Source: Desulfobulbaceae bacterium | GTDB lineage: Bacteria; Desulfobacterota; Desulfobulbia; Desulfobulbales; SURF-16 | Assembly (NCBI GenBank): GCA_020444175.1 | Contig: JAHLLM010000052.1 | Coordinates: 1-36,103 of the forward strand | Reading direction: 5' to 3' | Length of the DNA stretch: 36,103 nucleotides | In this document: piece after piece, positions 6,929 to 16,343 of the stretch | Position numbering within the stretch: the first letter of the stretch is position 1 | How the letters are laid out: each line of letters starts with the position of its first letter | Notes under the pieces: model-generated | Database searches by the model: none | What the model saw: the letters and a program-made list of their open reading frames with translations, nothing else | What the model was told of the DNA's origin: nothing | Made by a program: the position numbers and the translations under genes

Positions 6929-8068
6929 TCAGCTAAAGCGGCTGGTTAAATCCTGCCCGGAAATTTTGTTCTCCTCCATTTCCCTGGTGACACAATATAT
7001 GCCCTTGCCTTCAAAGCCGGGATTAAAGCACAGATTGTCAGACTTGCATTCAGCCTTGCGCAGATCCCCTTTTTGCCACCTGCTGATTAAATCCGGTTCT
7101 CTGATAAGCGGACGACTCATGGAGATGTAATCGGCAATGCCGCTCGTCACAATGCTATCTGCAACCTCAAAGGATCGCAGACCACCGACAAGGATCAGCG
7201 GGATACGCACCTCTTTTTTTAACCTCACGGCATAATCCTTAAAATAGGCCTCCTTGCCCACAGAGGTGATGCCAGGGCGGCTTGGAGAAAGCCTGCCTGT
7301 CCTGATTATGCCGCCGCTGAGTTCAATTGCGTCAAACCCTGCCTGGGCAAAGGTTTTTGCAGCAGAAAGGGAATCATCGATTGAGATACCATCCTCAATA
7401 AAATCTCCGCAGTTCATCTTTATCAGTATCGGGAAGTCATCACCAACAACTTTTCGCACGGACTGGTATATCATGAGGTGAATGCGGGCTCGGTTTTCAA
7501 TGGAGCCCCCATATTCATCCCGGCGTTTGTTGAATGCCGGAGATAAAAACTGACTGAGGAAGTAACCGTGGGCCGAATGGATTTCAATTCCATCAAAACC
7601 GGCATCCTTCGCCCTTTGGGCTGCCTGGGAGTACAAATGGACAAGACGCTGTACATCTTCGGGGGTTACTCTTTTAATGTTTCTACCGGAGAAATCCTCG
7701 GAATCCAACACAGCCAGTGCCGCCCGCCCTGTCAACTCCTGCTCGGCAAACTGGCCGGCATGGGCCAGCTGCAGAACAATTTTGCCGCCGTTTTCATGCA
7801 CCGCGGAAGTCATCTCCCTCAGTTTGGCAACAAGCTCATCCTTATACACGCCCAGTTGCCAGGGAGTGCCCTGCCCTTCAGGCGACACATAGGAATGGCT
7901 TGTGATGATCAGGCCGACTCCTCCCCTGGCAAGGGAAACCATCATGTCTATTAAACGGGGTGTTGCTTCACCTTCCGGGGTAGCCAGACCTTCCCAGGTG
8001 GCGGCCCGCATGAATCTGTTTTTTAATACCATTCCGTTTATTGAGCTTTCCTCAAACAATATGCTCAT
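6929..8068 (-). CDS. NADH:flavin oxidoreductase, Old Yellow Enzyme family
   Basis: This is a TIM-barrel FMN oxidoreductase of 379 residues from ATG 8068, where GGAG precedes by seven bases; an upstream ATG at 8107 would add 13 residues reaching into the MITE. Family features are SINGMVLKNRFMRAATWEG near the N-terminus, QLAHAGQ, the active-site HSAHGYFLSQFLSPAFNKRRDEYGGS segment (substrate-binding His pair and the RxDxYGGS motif), and the C-terminal phosphate-binding region LVGGLRS...SMSRPLIREPDL. The tail CKSDNLCFNPGFEGKGIYC has clustered cysteines, but this is not the four-Cys FeS site plus FAD/NAD domains of 2,4-dienoyl-CoA reductase: the protein ends there. It should reduce activated alkenes or related electrophiles with NAD(P)H; the substrate is unknown. 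Confidence 0.88.
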   Translation of the reverse strand: MSILFEESSINGMVLKNRFMRAATWEGLATPEGEATPRLIDMMVSLARGGVGLIITSHSYVSPEGQGTPWQLGVYKDELVAKLREMTSAVHENGGKIVLQLAHAGQFAEQELTGRAALAVLDSEDFSGRNIKRVTPEDVQRLVHLYSQAAQRAKDAGFDGIEIHSAHGYFLSQFLSPAFNKRRDEYGGSIENRARIHLMIYQSVRKVVGDDFPILIKMNCGDFIEDGISIDDSLSAAKTFAQAGFDAIELSGGIIRTGRLSPSRPGITSVGKEAYFKDYAVRLKKEVRIPLILVGGLRSFEVADSIVTSGIADYISMSRPLIREPDLISRWQKGDLRKAECKSDNLCFNPGFEGKGIYCVTREMEENKISGQDLTSRFS

Positions 8069-8095
8069 TGCTGCACTCCATTTTTCATTTTCATT

Positions 8096-8236
8096 TTTGA
8101 TTACCACTCATCTTCAGCCTTTTTATACGTCATTCCCGCTTTCGCGGGAATGACTTTTGTGTAGACACTATTTTTTGAATTATTAATGCATTACAGTACC
8201 TGCTGCAAGACAGGCTGAGTTTCAGTGGTAATCACA
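8096..8236. mobile_element. MITE-like element, copy 1 (141 bp)
   Basis: The ends are inverted repeats (TTTGATTACCACT at the left; the right end read in reverse is TGTGATTACCACT, with CAGCC conserved further in). The 8 bp TTTTCATT occur immediately outside both ends (8088-8095 and 8237-8244), a target duplication. The centre has an 11-bp REP-like palindrome, GTCATTCCCGC/GCGGGAATGAC. It codes for nothing. A second copy at 16344-16530 shares both ends and body. It lies between the oxidoreductase start and the methyltransferase stop. Confidence 0.85.
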
Positions 8237-8268
8237 TTTTCATTACTAATCAGAGATTGAGAAACACA

Positions 8269-9048
8269 TTACTTTCCGGCAAAAAGGTTTACCCGCCGGA
8301 AAGTTTCAAAACAGGTGCCATCAGCTTGTTTAGTTTCCCCAATCATTTTCTGGACAACAATATCGCGAAATTCTTTTTTATCCTTTTCATCAACGCATTT
8401 TAAAAACGGCACAATGCTCGGCTGATCAATCCATTTAACCATTGCCGACGAATCCGAAAAATTTCTGTCAGCATTTTCACCCCAGACCTTTACTTCATCA
8501 AATGAAAATCCTGCGGCCAGAGATCGATATTGCTCAATATCGGGCATATACCACGGCCAAACAAAATCTTTGAAGTATCCGGAAAAGTTTGGGAACTGCA
8601 TAACTTCCTGAATCACCTTGAAAAAGAAGGAGCAGTTCCCATGGGCAGCAAAGTTAAAACGGGCAATACCCTTATTTCTCAACGCTCTGTGAACATTTGC
8701 CAGTAATTTTTTGTGATCTTTTACCCAGTGAAGGGTGGCATTTGAAATAATAATATCGAACCGTTCCTGATAATTGATGGCATTTATATCGACTAATTCA
8801 AACTTCAGATTATCTGCTCTGTGGTTTTTTAAAGCGCTCTCAATCATGCCCATGGAGGCGTCGATACCGAGGACATCACCTCCTGGAACCTGCTCTGCCA
8901 ATTGCGCGGTCAGCGCCCCGTGACCGCAACCAAGATCAAGAATGTGCTCGGATCCATCAAAAGTGAACTCTGAAATTAATCTTGCGCCCCACTCCTTCTG
9001 GTGGCTTGAGGCTTTCTTATATTTTTCTCCATCAAATTCAAAGGTCAT
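8269..9048 (-). CDS. Class I SAM-dependent methyltransferase
   Basis: From ATG 9048 this is 259 residues, similar in length to trans-aconitate/malonyl-ACP-type methyltransferases. An ATG at 9213 gives 314 residues, but the extra 55 are unlike the family. Motif I is ILDLGCGHGALTAQLAEQ; the acidic loop is DVLGIDASMGMIESA; motif II/III is FDIIISNATLHWVKD, with the NATLHW signature of the Tam/BioC group. It methylates an unidentified small molecule or acyl carrier thioester, in the cytoplasm. The 5' end overlaps the leader of the divergent ATPase gene. No bio genes are nearby, so a BioC role is not supported. Confidence 0.8.
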   Translation of the reverse strand: MTFEFDGEKYKKASSHQKEWGARLISEFTFDGSEHILDLGCGHGALTAQLAEQVPGGDVLGIDASMGMIESALKNHRADNLKFELVDINAINYQERFDIIISNATLHWVKDHKKLLANVHRALRNKGIARFNFAAHGNCSFFFKVIQEVMQFPNFSGYFKDFVWPWYMPDIEQYRSLAAGFSFDEVKVWGENADRNFSDSSAMVKWIDQPSIVPFLKCVDEKDKKEFRDIVVQKMIGETKQADGTCFETFRRVNLFAGK

Positions 9049-9259
9049 GGCTTCGTTTTTTTCAATAGACCGGCAGGTTGGCATACGCTTTCTGGTCAAT
9101 CGAGAGTTTAATTGAGTGTTGGTCTTGTCTTCGACTACAGTAAGTTTTATATTGCCAGGAGGCAATGCCGCAAATCGATAGTTTTTTATTTTGCAGGACT
9201 CGGCCTGCAACACTTCTCAAATACAGATATCGCACAAATACCAGATTCAGAATGAAACA

Positions 9260-9961
9260 ATGCACCTGAAGAAAGTCATAATTGGACAGGACCGCTTCCC
9301 CACCAGGGAAGCCTATCCATTTAATCTTCCGTTTTTGCAGAAGACACCTTGCATTCCATTCCGGACTCCGGTCACTCTTTTTACCGGTGAAAACGGCACG
9401 GGCAAGTCAACACTGCTGCTGGCCCTGTGCCGCAGGTGCAATATTCACATCTGGGAAGGCCAGTCGAAAACGCGCTGTGAAACCAATCCCTATGAGCACC
9501 TGCTCCATCGAGTCCTTGACATAGAGTGGACGAACGGTTCTGTGCCCGGATCATTTTTTTCCCCTGAACTGTTCAGGAATTTCACCCAGCTTGTTGACGA
9601 ATGGGCCAGCACAAGTCCGGAGTTGCTTGAGTATTTTGGAGGCAAGTCACTGATCACGCAGTCCCATGGACAATCCTGCATGTCCTTTTTCAAATCAAGG
9701 TATAAAATTAAGGGGCTGCATTTTCTGGATGAACCGGAAGCCGCGCTCTCACCCAAAAGCCAGTTGGAATTACTCAATGTCATTACAGAAATGAGCAGTG
9801 CCGGGCACGCCCAGTTTATTATTTCAACCCATTCACCCATACTTATGTCATGTACGAATGCAGTTCTTTATAACTTCAGCTCAAGCGCCATAGAACCTCT
9901 CTCCTACAAGGAGACGGAGCATTACAGGGTCTACAGGGATTTCTTCCGGAAGAATGAGTAA
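9260..9961 (+). CDS. Stand-alone AAA/ABC-type ATPase (COG3910-like)
   Basis: From ATG 9260 this is 233 residues, the usual size for the COG3910 predicted ATPases; an earlier ATG (9191) adds 23 atypical residues. The N-terminus has the family's RFPTREAYPFNLPFLQ pattern. Walker A is FTGENGTGKST; a signature-like region is SHGQSCMSFF; Walker B is GLHFLDEPEAALS; the H-loop is FIISTHSPILMS. No membrane protein partner adjoins it, so it is probably not a transporter subunit. SMC/RecF-like soluble ATPases of this type have no settled function. It is divergent from the methyltransferase and followed 30 bases later by the exporter gene. Confidence 0.82.
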   Translation: MHLKKVIIGQDRFPTREAYPFNLPFLQKTPCIPFRTPVTLFTGENGTGKSTLLLALCRRCNIHIWEGQSKTRCETNPYEHLLHRVLDIEWTNGSVPGSFFSPELFRNFTQLVDEWASTSPELLEYFGGKSLITQSHGQSCMSFFKSRYKIKGLHFLDEPEAALSPKSQLELLNVITEMSSAGHAQFIISTHSPILMSCTNAVLYNFSSSAIEPLSYKETEHYRVYRDFFRKNE

Positions 9962-9991
9962 AAAAATCATCCACAACGAGGATACTTTTCC

Positions 9992-10621
9992 ATGACTTTC
10001 CATTTTATGCTTCTCTACGCAACAACCATCTTTATCGCTTCAATCATACCAGGCCCCAGCATGTTGCTGGCCTTAACCCACGGCATGCAATACGGTGCCA
10101 GAAGAACACTGGCCTCGGCAATGGGCAATGTAACGGTTACCTTGCTCCAGGCAACAATTTCCATTACCGGTCTTGGAGCAATTTTAATTGCCTCGGAAAC
10201 AGTATTTTACCTCATAAAAATGGCAGGTGCTGCATATCTGGTTTATATGGGGATCTGCATTCTGCTGTCGCCAAAAATGTCTGCTATGCCGGATAAAACA
10301 AGCGCGACAGACAAGGAAATATCCCTTGGTAAAATGTATATGCAGGCCGCCTATGTGACAGCCGGCAATCCCAAAGCGATCGTCTTTTTTACGGCAATTT
10401 TCCCGCAATTCATCAATCCCGGCGCACCATATCTTCCTCAGTTCTGCATACTGATGAGCGTCGGGTCTCTTATAGCCTTCAGCTGCTTTATGATTTACGC
10501 ATTTAGCGGCCAGAAAATAGTCTTCCTGTTTTCAAAAGCGGCTCTTGCCAGATACATCAGGAGAATAATAGGCGGGACCTTCATTGGTGCAGGCATTGGA
10601 CTTGCCGCAAGTAACAAGTAA
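9992..10621 (+). CDS. LysE/RhtB-family amino-acid exporter
   Basis: This 209-residue inner-membrane protein has about six hydrophobic helices. The N-terminal signature SIIPGPSMLLALTHGMQYGARR is diagnostic of RhtB/LysE proteins (PGP-x(3)-L.....G...G). Later family features are LIKMAGAAYLVYMGI and AGNPKAIVFFTAIFPQFI. Members export amino acids such as homoserine, threonine or lysine; the substrate here cannot be told. GAGG lies about ten bases before ATG 9992. It lies 30 bases behind the ATPase gene and may be cotranscribed with it. Confidence 0.9.
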   Translation: MTFHFMLLYATTIFIASIIPGPSMLLALTHGMQYGARRTLASAMGNVTVTLLQATISITGLGAILIASETVFYLIKMAGAAYLVYMGICILLSPKMSAMPDKTSATDKEISLGKMYMQAAYVTAGNPKAIVFFTAIFPQFINPGAPYLPQFCILMSVGSLIAFSCFMIYAFSGQKIVFLFSKAALARYIRRIIGGTFIGAGIGLAASNK

Positions 10622-10730
10622 AAATGAAAAGACAATAGAATGGAACCAATGCGATGGCCGATCCGGGTACGGAAGGTGAGTCTCCTCATGCCCTGTGCAA
10701 TCGGTGTGCGGCGTTGTCTCGGACAGGCTC

Positions 10731-11228
10731 CTAGTCCATTGGGACCATGGAGTATCCCTTAGCCTGGTAACCGATCATTGAGACATAGCCGTTGCGGACG
10801 ACCTCAATCTCAGGGAGAAAATCTTTGGGGTCAATATCCTGAAACTCAGCGGCTATTGCACACTGCTCCATGACGATGCCCATTTTCTTAAAGCGTTTCA
10901 CCCAGTCGCGGATTTTTTTCTTTACAGCAATATCCTCTTCAAAGACATAATCATCACCTTTTGTGACAAAATTACTTGCTTTGCTGCGAAATCCGATAAT
11001 AAAATCCGGCTTCATGCCGGTCCGGCCGATATCTTGATAAGTCGTATGTATCAACCGAAGCCGGGTTTCCAGTTTGAGGGGGACCCCCATGGTAACATCA
11101 AAATAGGCTTTGGCAGACGATAGGTTTTGCAAGGCCCTGCTGTTACCCAATTCATCTGCGAAGGCAGAGGGGAGCAAGAAAAGGAAAGAGGCCGTTAAAA
11201 TAAATAGAAAAGTCGACATTTTTAACAT
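10731..11228 (-). CDS. Periplasmic DsrE-like protein
   Basis: This 165-residue protein has a signal peptide (about 1-24, cleavage near SAFADEL). The body, with NLSSAKAYFDVTMGVPLKLETRLRLIHTTYQDI, DFIIGFRSKASNFVTKG and a C-terminal region around MGIVMEQCAIAAEF, follows the DsrE/F-type alpha/beta fold seen in exported DsrE-like proteins. A single Cys in MEQCAIAA is at the position where DsrE proteins carry a reactive cysteine. A role in sulfur handling is plausible but not shown. AGGAGG before ATG 11228 supports the start. It forms a same-strand pair with the lipoprotein gene 52 bases upstream. Confidence 0.65.
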   Translation of the reverse strand: MLKMSTFLFILTASFLFLLPSAFADELGNSRALQNLSSAKAYFDVTMGVPLKLETRLRLIHTTYQDIGRTGMKPDFIIGFRSKASNFVTKGDDYVFEEDIAVKKKIRDWVKRFKKMGIVMEQCAIAAEFQDIDPKDFLPEIEVVRNGYVSMIGYQAKGYSMVPMD

Positions 11229-11280
11229 AGTTCCCTCCTGTTTATTGCATCATTTCATACAGTTGGTTTTGACGAGCGCA

Positions 11281-11646
11281 TCAACAGCCAAGCTCGGGGA
11301 TGTTCTCTATCTTTATTGCAACATTTTTCCCATTTTCATCCATGTACCACACATTCACCCGTTTCATATTCTCAATTTCCTGAGGGGTTGAAACGCCGAC
11401 AAAGGTTGTCTGCTCGGTGAAAAATATACTCATCTTTTTCCCCTTGTTGGGTTTAATGACGAGCTTATTTTGCGGGAAGTAAACACGCTTCACCTTGCCT
11501 TTTACAAAGAGTGAATTATCGAGCTGGGGAGAATTGATTTCTGCCCTGTCAGTTGTTTGCGAAAGTGAACAACCGGAAGACAAAAACACCATGAACCCCA
11601 GAAGAAGAACGACCAGAATTTTCATAATCAGCTGTAATTGCTTCAT
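11281..11646 (-). CDS. Small lipoprotein of unknown function
   Basis: This 121-residue protein has a type II signal peptide with lipobox LSSGC (about residues 22-26), so it is lipid-anchored. The mature part is about 95 residues of short beta-type segments (KGKVKRVYFPQNKLVIKP, SIFFTEQTTFVGV, RVNVWYMDENGKNVAIKIE), reminiscent of small OB-like DUF5666 domains but not certain. GGAGG before ATG 11646 supports the start. It ends 52 bases before the DsrE-like gene, so the two probably form an operon. Confidence 0.7.
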   Translation of the reverse strand: MKQLQLIMKILVVLLLGFMVFLSSGCSLSQTTDRAEINSPQLDNSLFVKGKVKRVYFPQNKLVIKPNKGKKMSIFFTEQTTFVGVSTPQEIENMKRVNVWYMDENGKNVAIKIENIPELGC

Positions 11647-11855
11647 GACGCCTCCGGGGAAAATTTATATACAGTTGTGTAGCTCTATGACAGAATGCCT
11701 ACAAAAAACCTCCTCCTGTTTGCAAGTACCCGTCCACAAACGGCCCTTTTGCCCGATTTCCGGACAGACACTTGCCAATACACAAACCTTAAGCACACAT
11801 ACCACATCGTGCCACAAAAAATCATACTACCGGCTATGATGCTTCAGATATTTGA

Positions 11856-12875
11856 TCAGCGGCTTGCGGCCCTGGCTGCCTCAAGCCAGCTGTTAAATGT
11901 CTTCTGATTAGCCCTGATCCAGGCATCGGCGTGGCTTTGGCAGGCTTCCCATGTCCCCTGTCCCCGATCCAGCATCCTCAGGTTCTGAGCAGAGATATCA
12001 TTGGGAGAAATCTGCATAACTTCAAAGAGTTTTGCTGCATCAGGATGAGCACGGACAAATTCTTTGTTGGCAACAATGTTTTGCTTGTTAATCTCAAAAC
12101 CATAATTTTTACCATTGGGGAGAGAGGTATCCACTTTACGGTTATCCGGCAGTGAGGAAAACGGCACCTCGAGCCAGATCACATCACGGCCTGGAACAAG
12201 AACACCGCTCACCCAGTAAGGTGTCCAGGTATAATAGAGAACCGGTTTTCCCTCCTTATAGCGGGTAATGGTCTCTGCTATGACGGCGGAATATTCCCCC
12301 TGATTGTGGGTAACGGTATCGCGCAGGCCAAAGCTGTCCAGCTGATGCTCGATAACACGCTCGCAGCCCCAGCCCGGCGGACAGCCGGCCAGGTCGGCCT
12401 TGCCATCACTGTTCACATCAAAGAGGGCAGCGGTATCGGGGTCTTTCAGCTGACCCATGTTGCTGATGTGATACTTTTCCGCCGTTTTTTTATCAATGAG
12501 ATATCCTTGAGCGCAACCGGGAATATAGGCCCCCTGCCTGGACAGCTTGTCTTCACCGCCGGCTTTTTCAAAAAAAGCCTTATGCAGCGGATTCCAGTGA
12601 TCAGCCAGAAAAGTAACGTCACCATTGGCCACTGCCACATGCAGGGCCGGGTATTTGGCAAATTGAACAGGTTTTACCTCATAGCCCAAAGCCTCAAGGG
12701 CTTTGATGACAACAATGGTCTGGAAATTTTCGCCGTCCACATTGTCCTGTCCAGGCTGGACGACAATCCCTTTTCCAGGCAGCTCACCTGCCTGCGCACC
12801 ACTTGAAGGCGTAAACAGACAAGAAAGGCAGACAGCAGTGGAAATGATAAAACCCATTTTACGAATACAAAACAT
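11856..12875 (-). CDS. proX: Glycine betaine/proline-betaine ABC transporter, substrate-binding protein
   Basis: From ATG 12875 (GGAG nine bases upstream) this is 339 residues; ATGs at 12890 and 12908 are possible. A signal peptide ends near SSGAQAGEL. The mature protein has the ProX pattern: GKGIVVQPGQDNVDGENFQT, an aromatic ligand-box region FLADHWNPLH, the GCPPGWGCE loop characteristic of Proteobacterial ProX, and YTWTPYWVSGVL. It delivers glycine betaine or related osmolytes to ProVW. It is the third gene of the operon, 46 bases behind proW. Confidence 0.92.
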   Translation of the reverse strand: MFCIRKMGFIISTAVCLSCLFTPSSGAQAGELPGKGIVVQPGQDNVDGENFQTIVVIKALEALGYEVKPVQFAKYPALHVAVANGDVTFLADHWNPLHKAFFEKAGGEDKLSRQGAYIPGCAQGYLIDKKTAEKYHISNMGQLKDPDTAALFDVNSDGKADLAGCPPGWGCERVIEHQLDSFGLRDTVTHNQGEYSAVIAETITRYKEGKPVLYYTWTPYWVSGVLVPGRDVIWLEVPFSSLPDNRKVDTSLPNGKNYGFEINKQNIVANKEFVRAHPDAAKLFEVMQISPNDISAQNLRMLDRGQGTWEACQSHADAWIRANQKTFNSWLEAARAASR

Positions 12876-12921
12876 AAACTTTTTCTCCATTTGGATAAAT
12901 ATGTTCACGAAAAATCAATGC

Positions 12922-14016
12922 CTAATCCGGCGCTTTGCCCGATCCGCCTTTTCGCCGGGTCAGCTTACGAACAAGCCCCACAGGACCGGTGTCATACCAG
13001 TGACGGACATCTTTGAGACGCCTTTCCCTGCCCATTGCCTGGGTAATACGATCAAGAACAATGGCCAGCAGGACAATACCCACGCCTCCGATGGTGGCCA
13101 TTCCCATGTCCAGGCGACCGATGCCGCGCAGGACCATCTGCCCCAGCCCGCCAACGGCGATCATTGAAGCAATAACCACCATAGACAGGGCCATCATCAG
13201 TGTCTGGTTCACCCCTGCCATGATGGTGGGCATGGCCAGCGGCAACTGCACCTTGAAAAGAAGCTGGGCAGGGCTTGCCCCGAAAGAACGGGCCGCCTCC
13301 ACCAGATCTTCAGGCACCTGGCGTATGCCGAGATTTGTGAGCCGTATCAGGGGCGGCAGGGCAAATATAATTGTCACCACAACGCCGGGCACATTACCGA
13401 TACCGAAAAGCATGACAATGGGCACCAGATAGACAAATGCCGGAGTAGTCTGCATGGCGTCAAGAATCGGACGCACGATATCGGCAGCCCTGTTGCTGCG
13501 GGCAAGCCAGATACCGACAGGCAGACCAATGATAAAGCAGAAGAGCACTGAAGTAAGCACAAGGGAAAGGGTGACCATGGCCTCTGACCAGGCTCCGATC
13601 AGGCCGATAAAAACCAGAGAAAAGAAAGTACCGATGGCCAGGCGTCGCCCGGCGATCTGCCAGGCAATAAGTGTAAAGATAAGCACAATAAGTAAAGCCG
13701 GAGTTGCCCGCAGCCCTGTTTCAATGCCGGCAAGCGTGCTGTCCACCGGCAGGCGGACGGCCTGAAAAAGCGGCCGGAAATGAGCCACCAACCAGTCGAG
13801 CCCCTGTTCAACCCACTTATCCAGGGGAATAAGGGCATCGGCAAAAGGATCGGTCCAGTCAAAACCACCCTGCCGGTCCGCCGCACCTCTGCCGGCCAAC
13901 CAATCGGGCTGGTCAACGCCGGTATTGCTGCTCGGAGTCCCCCAGGGATTTGTGTCCGGAGATGGCGACTGGGCCTGTTGAGGGGTGGCCCAGGGATTTG
14001 CCGGGGCGTCAGGCAT
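12922..14016 (-). CDS. proW: Glycine betaine/proline-betaine ABC transporter, permease
   Basis: This 364-residue protein has a long Pro/Asn-rich cytoplasmic N-terminus ([25 protein letters not shown]) and a conserved [19 protein letters not shown] segment, like enterobacterial ProW. Several membrane helices follow, with the EAA-type loop [24 protein letters not shown] that contacts the ATPase. The length matches the ~354-residue E. coli-type protein. Its start overlaps the proV stop by eight bases (ATGCCTGA), indicating translational coupling. Confidence 0.93.
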   Translation of the reverse strand: MPDAPANPWATPQQAQSPSPDTNPWGTPSSNTGVDQPDWLAGRGAADRQGGFDWTDPFADALIPLDKWVEQGLDWLVAHFRPLFQAVRLPVDSTLAGIETGLRATPALLIVLIFTLIAWQIAGRRLAIGTFFSLVFIGLIGAWSEAMVTLSLVLTSVLFCFIIGLPVGIWLARSNRAADIVRPILDAMQTTPAFVYLVPIVMLFGIGNVPGVVVTIIFALPPLIRLTNLGIRQVPEDLVEAARSFGASPAQLLFKVQLPLAMPTIMAGVNQTLMMALSMVVIASMIAVGGLGQMVLRGIGRLDMGMATIGGVGIVLLAIVLDRITQAMGRERRLKDVRHWYDTGPVGLVRKLTRRKGGSGKAPD

Positions 14017-15214
14017 TCAATTCCTCTCCTTCGGGATCAAGGGTTTCCAGTAAGGCGGTTTTGGAAATTACCCCGAGATAACGTCCTGTCGAGGAAACAA
14101 CCGGCAGGCCGCAGTCAGCCTGGGCCACCTTACCGATTACTTCGGAAAGCGGCATGTCCGCCGGCAGTGTTTCGATATCCGCCAGAAAAGCATCTGCCAG
14201 GTCTCCACTGCCTCTTTTCGTGGCTTTTCGAATGGAATTTTCCGACACAACACCGAGAAATTCCTGTCTTTTACCAAGAACGTAGGCATGGGAGCGATCA
14301 TCTTCCCGAAGTTCCTCAAGGGCGGTGCGCAGTCCCACGCCTTCACGCCGCATGACAACGACCTGTTTTTTACGGGCAACATCAGCCGCCGACAGAACTG
14401 CCGTCACATTAACACCCCGGAAAAACGAATGGACATAATCATTGGCAGGATCATTGAGAATTTCTTCAGGAGTCCCCACCTGGACAACCTGACCGCCCTC
14501 CATAATGGCGATACGGTCACCAATGCGCATGGCCTCGTCCAGGTCATGGGAAATAAAGATGATAGTCCGTTTTTTTTCATTCTGAAGATTGAGCAATTCG
14601 TCCTGCATTTCGCTTCGGATAAGCGGATCAAGAGCGGAAAAGGCTTCGTCCATCAACATAACCTCAGGATCATTGGCCAAAGCACGGGCAAGGCCGACCC
14701 GCTGCTGCATGCCGCCGGAAAGCTCATCAGGATAGCTGGAGGCATAGGCCTCAAGGCCAACCTGGGCCAGGGCGGCCTGGGCTCGGGCCATCCGTTCATC
14801 ACGGGGAACATTGGAAAGTTCCAAACCAAAAGCAGTGTTATCAATGATAGTAAGATGGGGCATGAGGGCAAAAGACTGAAAGACCATGCTCAGGTCAGAA
14901 CGGCGCAATTTAATGAGTTCGTCTGCAGAGAGGGAGGCGATGTCCGTACCGTCATAAAAAACATGACCGGCAGTGGGCTCAATCAAACGATTAAGCAGAC
15001 GGACCAGGGTCGATTTTCCGGAACCGGAAAGCCCCATGACAACAAAGATCTCACCCTCACAAACAGAAAAGCTGGCATCACAGACGCCAACCGTCTGACC
15101 ACAGCGTTCGAAAATTTCATCCTTTTCCACTCCCTGCCGCAAGAGATGCATGGCATCACCAGGAGCGTTTCCAAAGATCTTATAAAGGTTTTTAACAACA
15201 ATTTTTTCGGGCAT
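14009..15214 (-). CDS. proV: Glycine betaine/proline-betaine ABC transporter, ATPase with tandem CBS domains
   Basis: From ATG 15214 ([15 protein letters not shown]) this is 401 residues, matching ProV; an ATG at 15265 adds 17 basic residues. Walker A is GLSGSGKST, the signature [15 protein letters not shown], and Walker [13 protein letters not shown], with an [16 protein letters not shown] switch. The C-terminal ~120 residues are two CBS motifs ([16 protein letters not shown] and [15 protein letters not shown]) that in this family sense ionic strength. It energises osmolyte uptake. It is the first gene of the proVWX operon, and the promoter must lie in 15215-15502. Confidence 0.94.
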   Translation of the reverse strand: MPEKIVVKNLYKIFGNAPGDAMHLLRQGVEKDEIFERCGQTVGVCDASFSVCEGEIFVVMGLSGSGKSTLVRLLNRLIEPTAGHVFYDGTDIASLSADELIKLRRSDLSMVFQSFALMPHLTIIDNTAFGLELSNVPRDERMARAQAALAQVGLEAYASSYPDELSGGMQQRVGLARALANDPEVMLMDEAFSALDPLIRSEMQDELLNLQNEKKRTIIFISHDLDEAMRIGDRIAIMEGGQVVQVGTPEEILNDPANDYVHSFFRGVNVTAVLSAADVARKKQVVVMRREGVGLRTALEELREDDRSHAYVLGKRQEFLGVVSENSIRKATKRGSGDLADAFLADIETLPADMPLSEVIGKVAQADCGLPVVSSTGRYLGVISKTALLETLDPEGEELNA

Positions 15215-15502
15215 ATCTTTTTTATCTTTCTTCGGGTCTACTCTCCTCCCAGAGGGGGCAGACACCTTTCTTCATCAATACAATCAGGTGAAAAAAGCAT
15301 ACAACCATCGGCGCAATCAGCAAAAAAACACCTGAGAACAGAAGTTTTCCACTTCCAGACTCGATCCGCCCTGTACTTTGAAAAAAATATGCCGCAACAC
15401 CACATTACTCCATTCCCCCTTGTTATAACATGGGCAGCGTATTTGTCAATTTTGCCTCAGCCAGCAATGGCCCAAAAATGTGAGTTGGCAGTATAGGGAA
15501 AC

Positions 15503-16000
15503 TTACAATATGAGGATTGCGGTGCGTTGACCAATAACAGAGGTATCGAAGACTAACGGACAAAAATGGCAACTCAGTTCCACATCCGTATCGGAAATGC
15601 GATGAAGGATCTGGAAGTCAAAATCCTTGAGTCGGGCATAAAAGCTGTTGAAAGTATGAACTTTGGTTTCCAGATGAATAGTGTAATCGGCACTGACCTT
15701 GAAATATTGGGCGAAATGATAAATGACCAGGAAAAAACAGGCCGCAGAAAAATAATGGGTATCCAGTAACTGACTTAGCCCTGGATAGAACATGAGAACA
15801 TTTATGCGTTGAGCAGGATGATCAATGCAGATTTCAAGAGAACAGGATACATCCTTACCGCTGGCTTTTTCATATACGCAGTAGGTGATCTGAGACCCTT
15901 CGACGGTAAAAGAAATTCCAAAGCGCTGCAGAAACAGAGGAATTTTTTCCGCTACAAAGAGAGGATGATAGCCAATGAGAATAGGGGAGAATCTGGTCAT
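15503..16000 (-). CDS. Hypothetical protein
   Basis: This is about 165 residues from ATG 16000, which GAGGG precedes by nine bases; a GTG at 16003 is the alternative. The protein is rich in aromatic residues and cysteine, has no signal peptide or clear membrane helix (one moderately hydrophobic stretch, YFSAACFFLVIYHFAQYF), and shows no motif I recognise. It could be a PilZ-like beta protein by its FLQRFGISFTVEGSQITY region, but I cannot support that. It lies upstream of and on the same strand as proVWX, separated by about 290 bases. Confidence 0.5.
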   Translation of the reverse strand: MTRFSPILIGYHPLFVAEKIPLFLQRFGISFTVEGSQITYCVYEKASGKDVSCSLEICIDHPAQRINVLMFYPGLSQLLDTHYFSAACFFLVIYHFAQYFKVSADYTIHLETKVHTFNSFYARLKDFDFQILHRISDTDVELSCHFCPLVFDTSVIGQRTAILIL

Positions 16001-16003
16001 CAC

Positions 16004-16343
16004 TGAAGCCCTCGCACGTTGGAGTGAACCTGCCGTGATGCAAAAAACAAGCTGCCTTCCAAGCAGCCCGAAAGAAATGGGTACTTTTATTCACATGTAG
16101 CATAGAGTAAGCATCCTTACGACGTATTTCCGCACTGCGGCGGTAATTTATTGATAAACGTGGAGCTTCGGGGAAAATTGCCCCCTCTAACAGGCTGTTG
16201 AAAGCGGCATGAGTGAAAATTTCTCTTTGTAAGGTCGTAACTGAATACCAGAAACGAGAGTCGCTCTGAACACAGCGCCCTTACTGGCTTTTCATACCAC
16301 TCAACAACTGTTTTTTTGATTTGTGAATCGTGGCATAAAAAAA
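16004..16343. other. Gene-free spacer with repeat remnants
   Basis: I find no convincing gene. A minus-strand frame (16117-16359) runs into the MITE and has no family features. The stretch contains CAGGCTGTTGAAA (16191-16203), which recurs at 20433-20445 beside the truncated sensor gene. This short sequence is seen near insertion scars in many proteobacteria. The spacer otherwise looks like decayed sequence. Confidence 0.4.

Noticed and set aside
8269-9048. Methyltransferase as BioC
   Set aside because: The NATLHW motif fits, but no other biotin gene is nearby and related methyltransferases share the motif.
12306-12806. 166-codon plus-strand frame opposite proX
   Set aside because: Antisense to conserved ProX ligand-binding motifs and without a ribosome site.
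14288-15496. 402-codon plus-strand open frame opposite proV
   Set aside because: It is antisense to a complete proV with all ABC motifs and shows no family features; it is a shadow frame.
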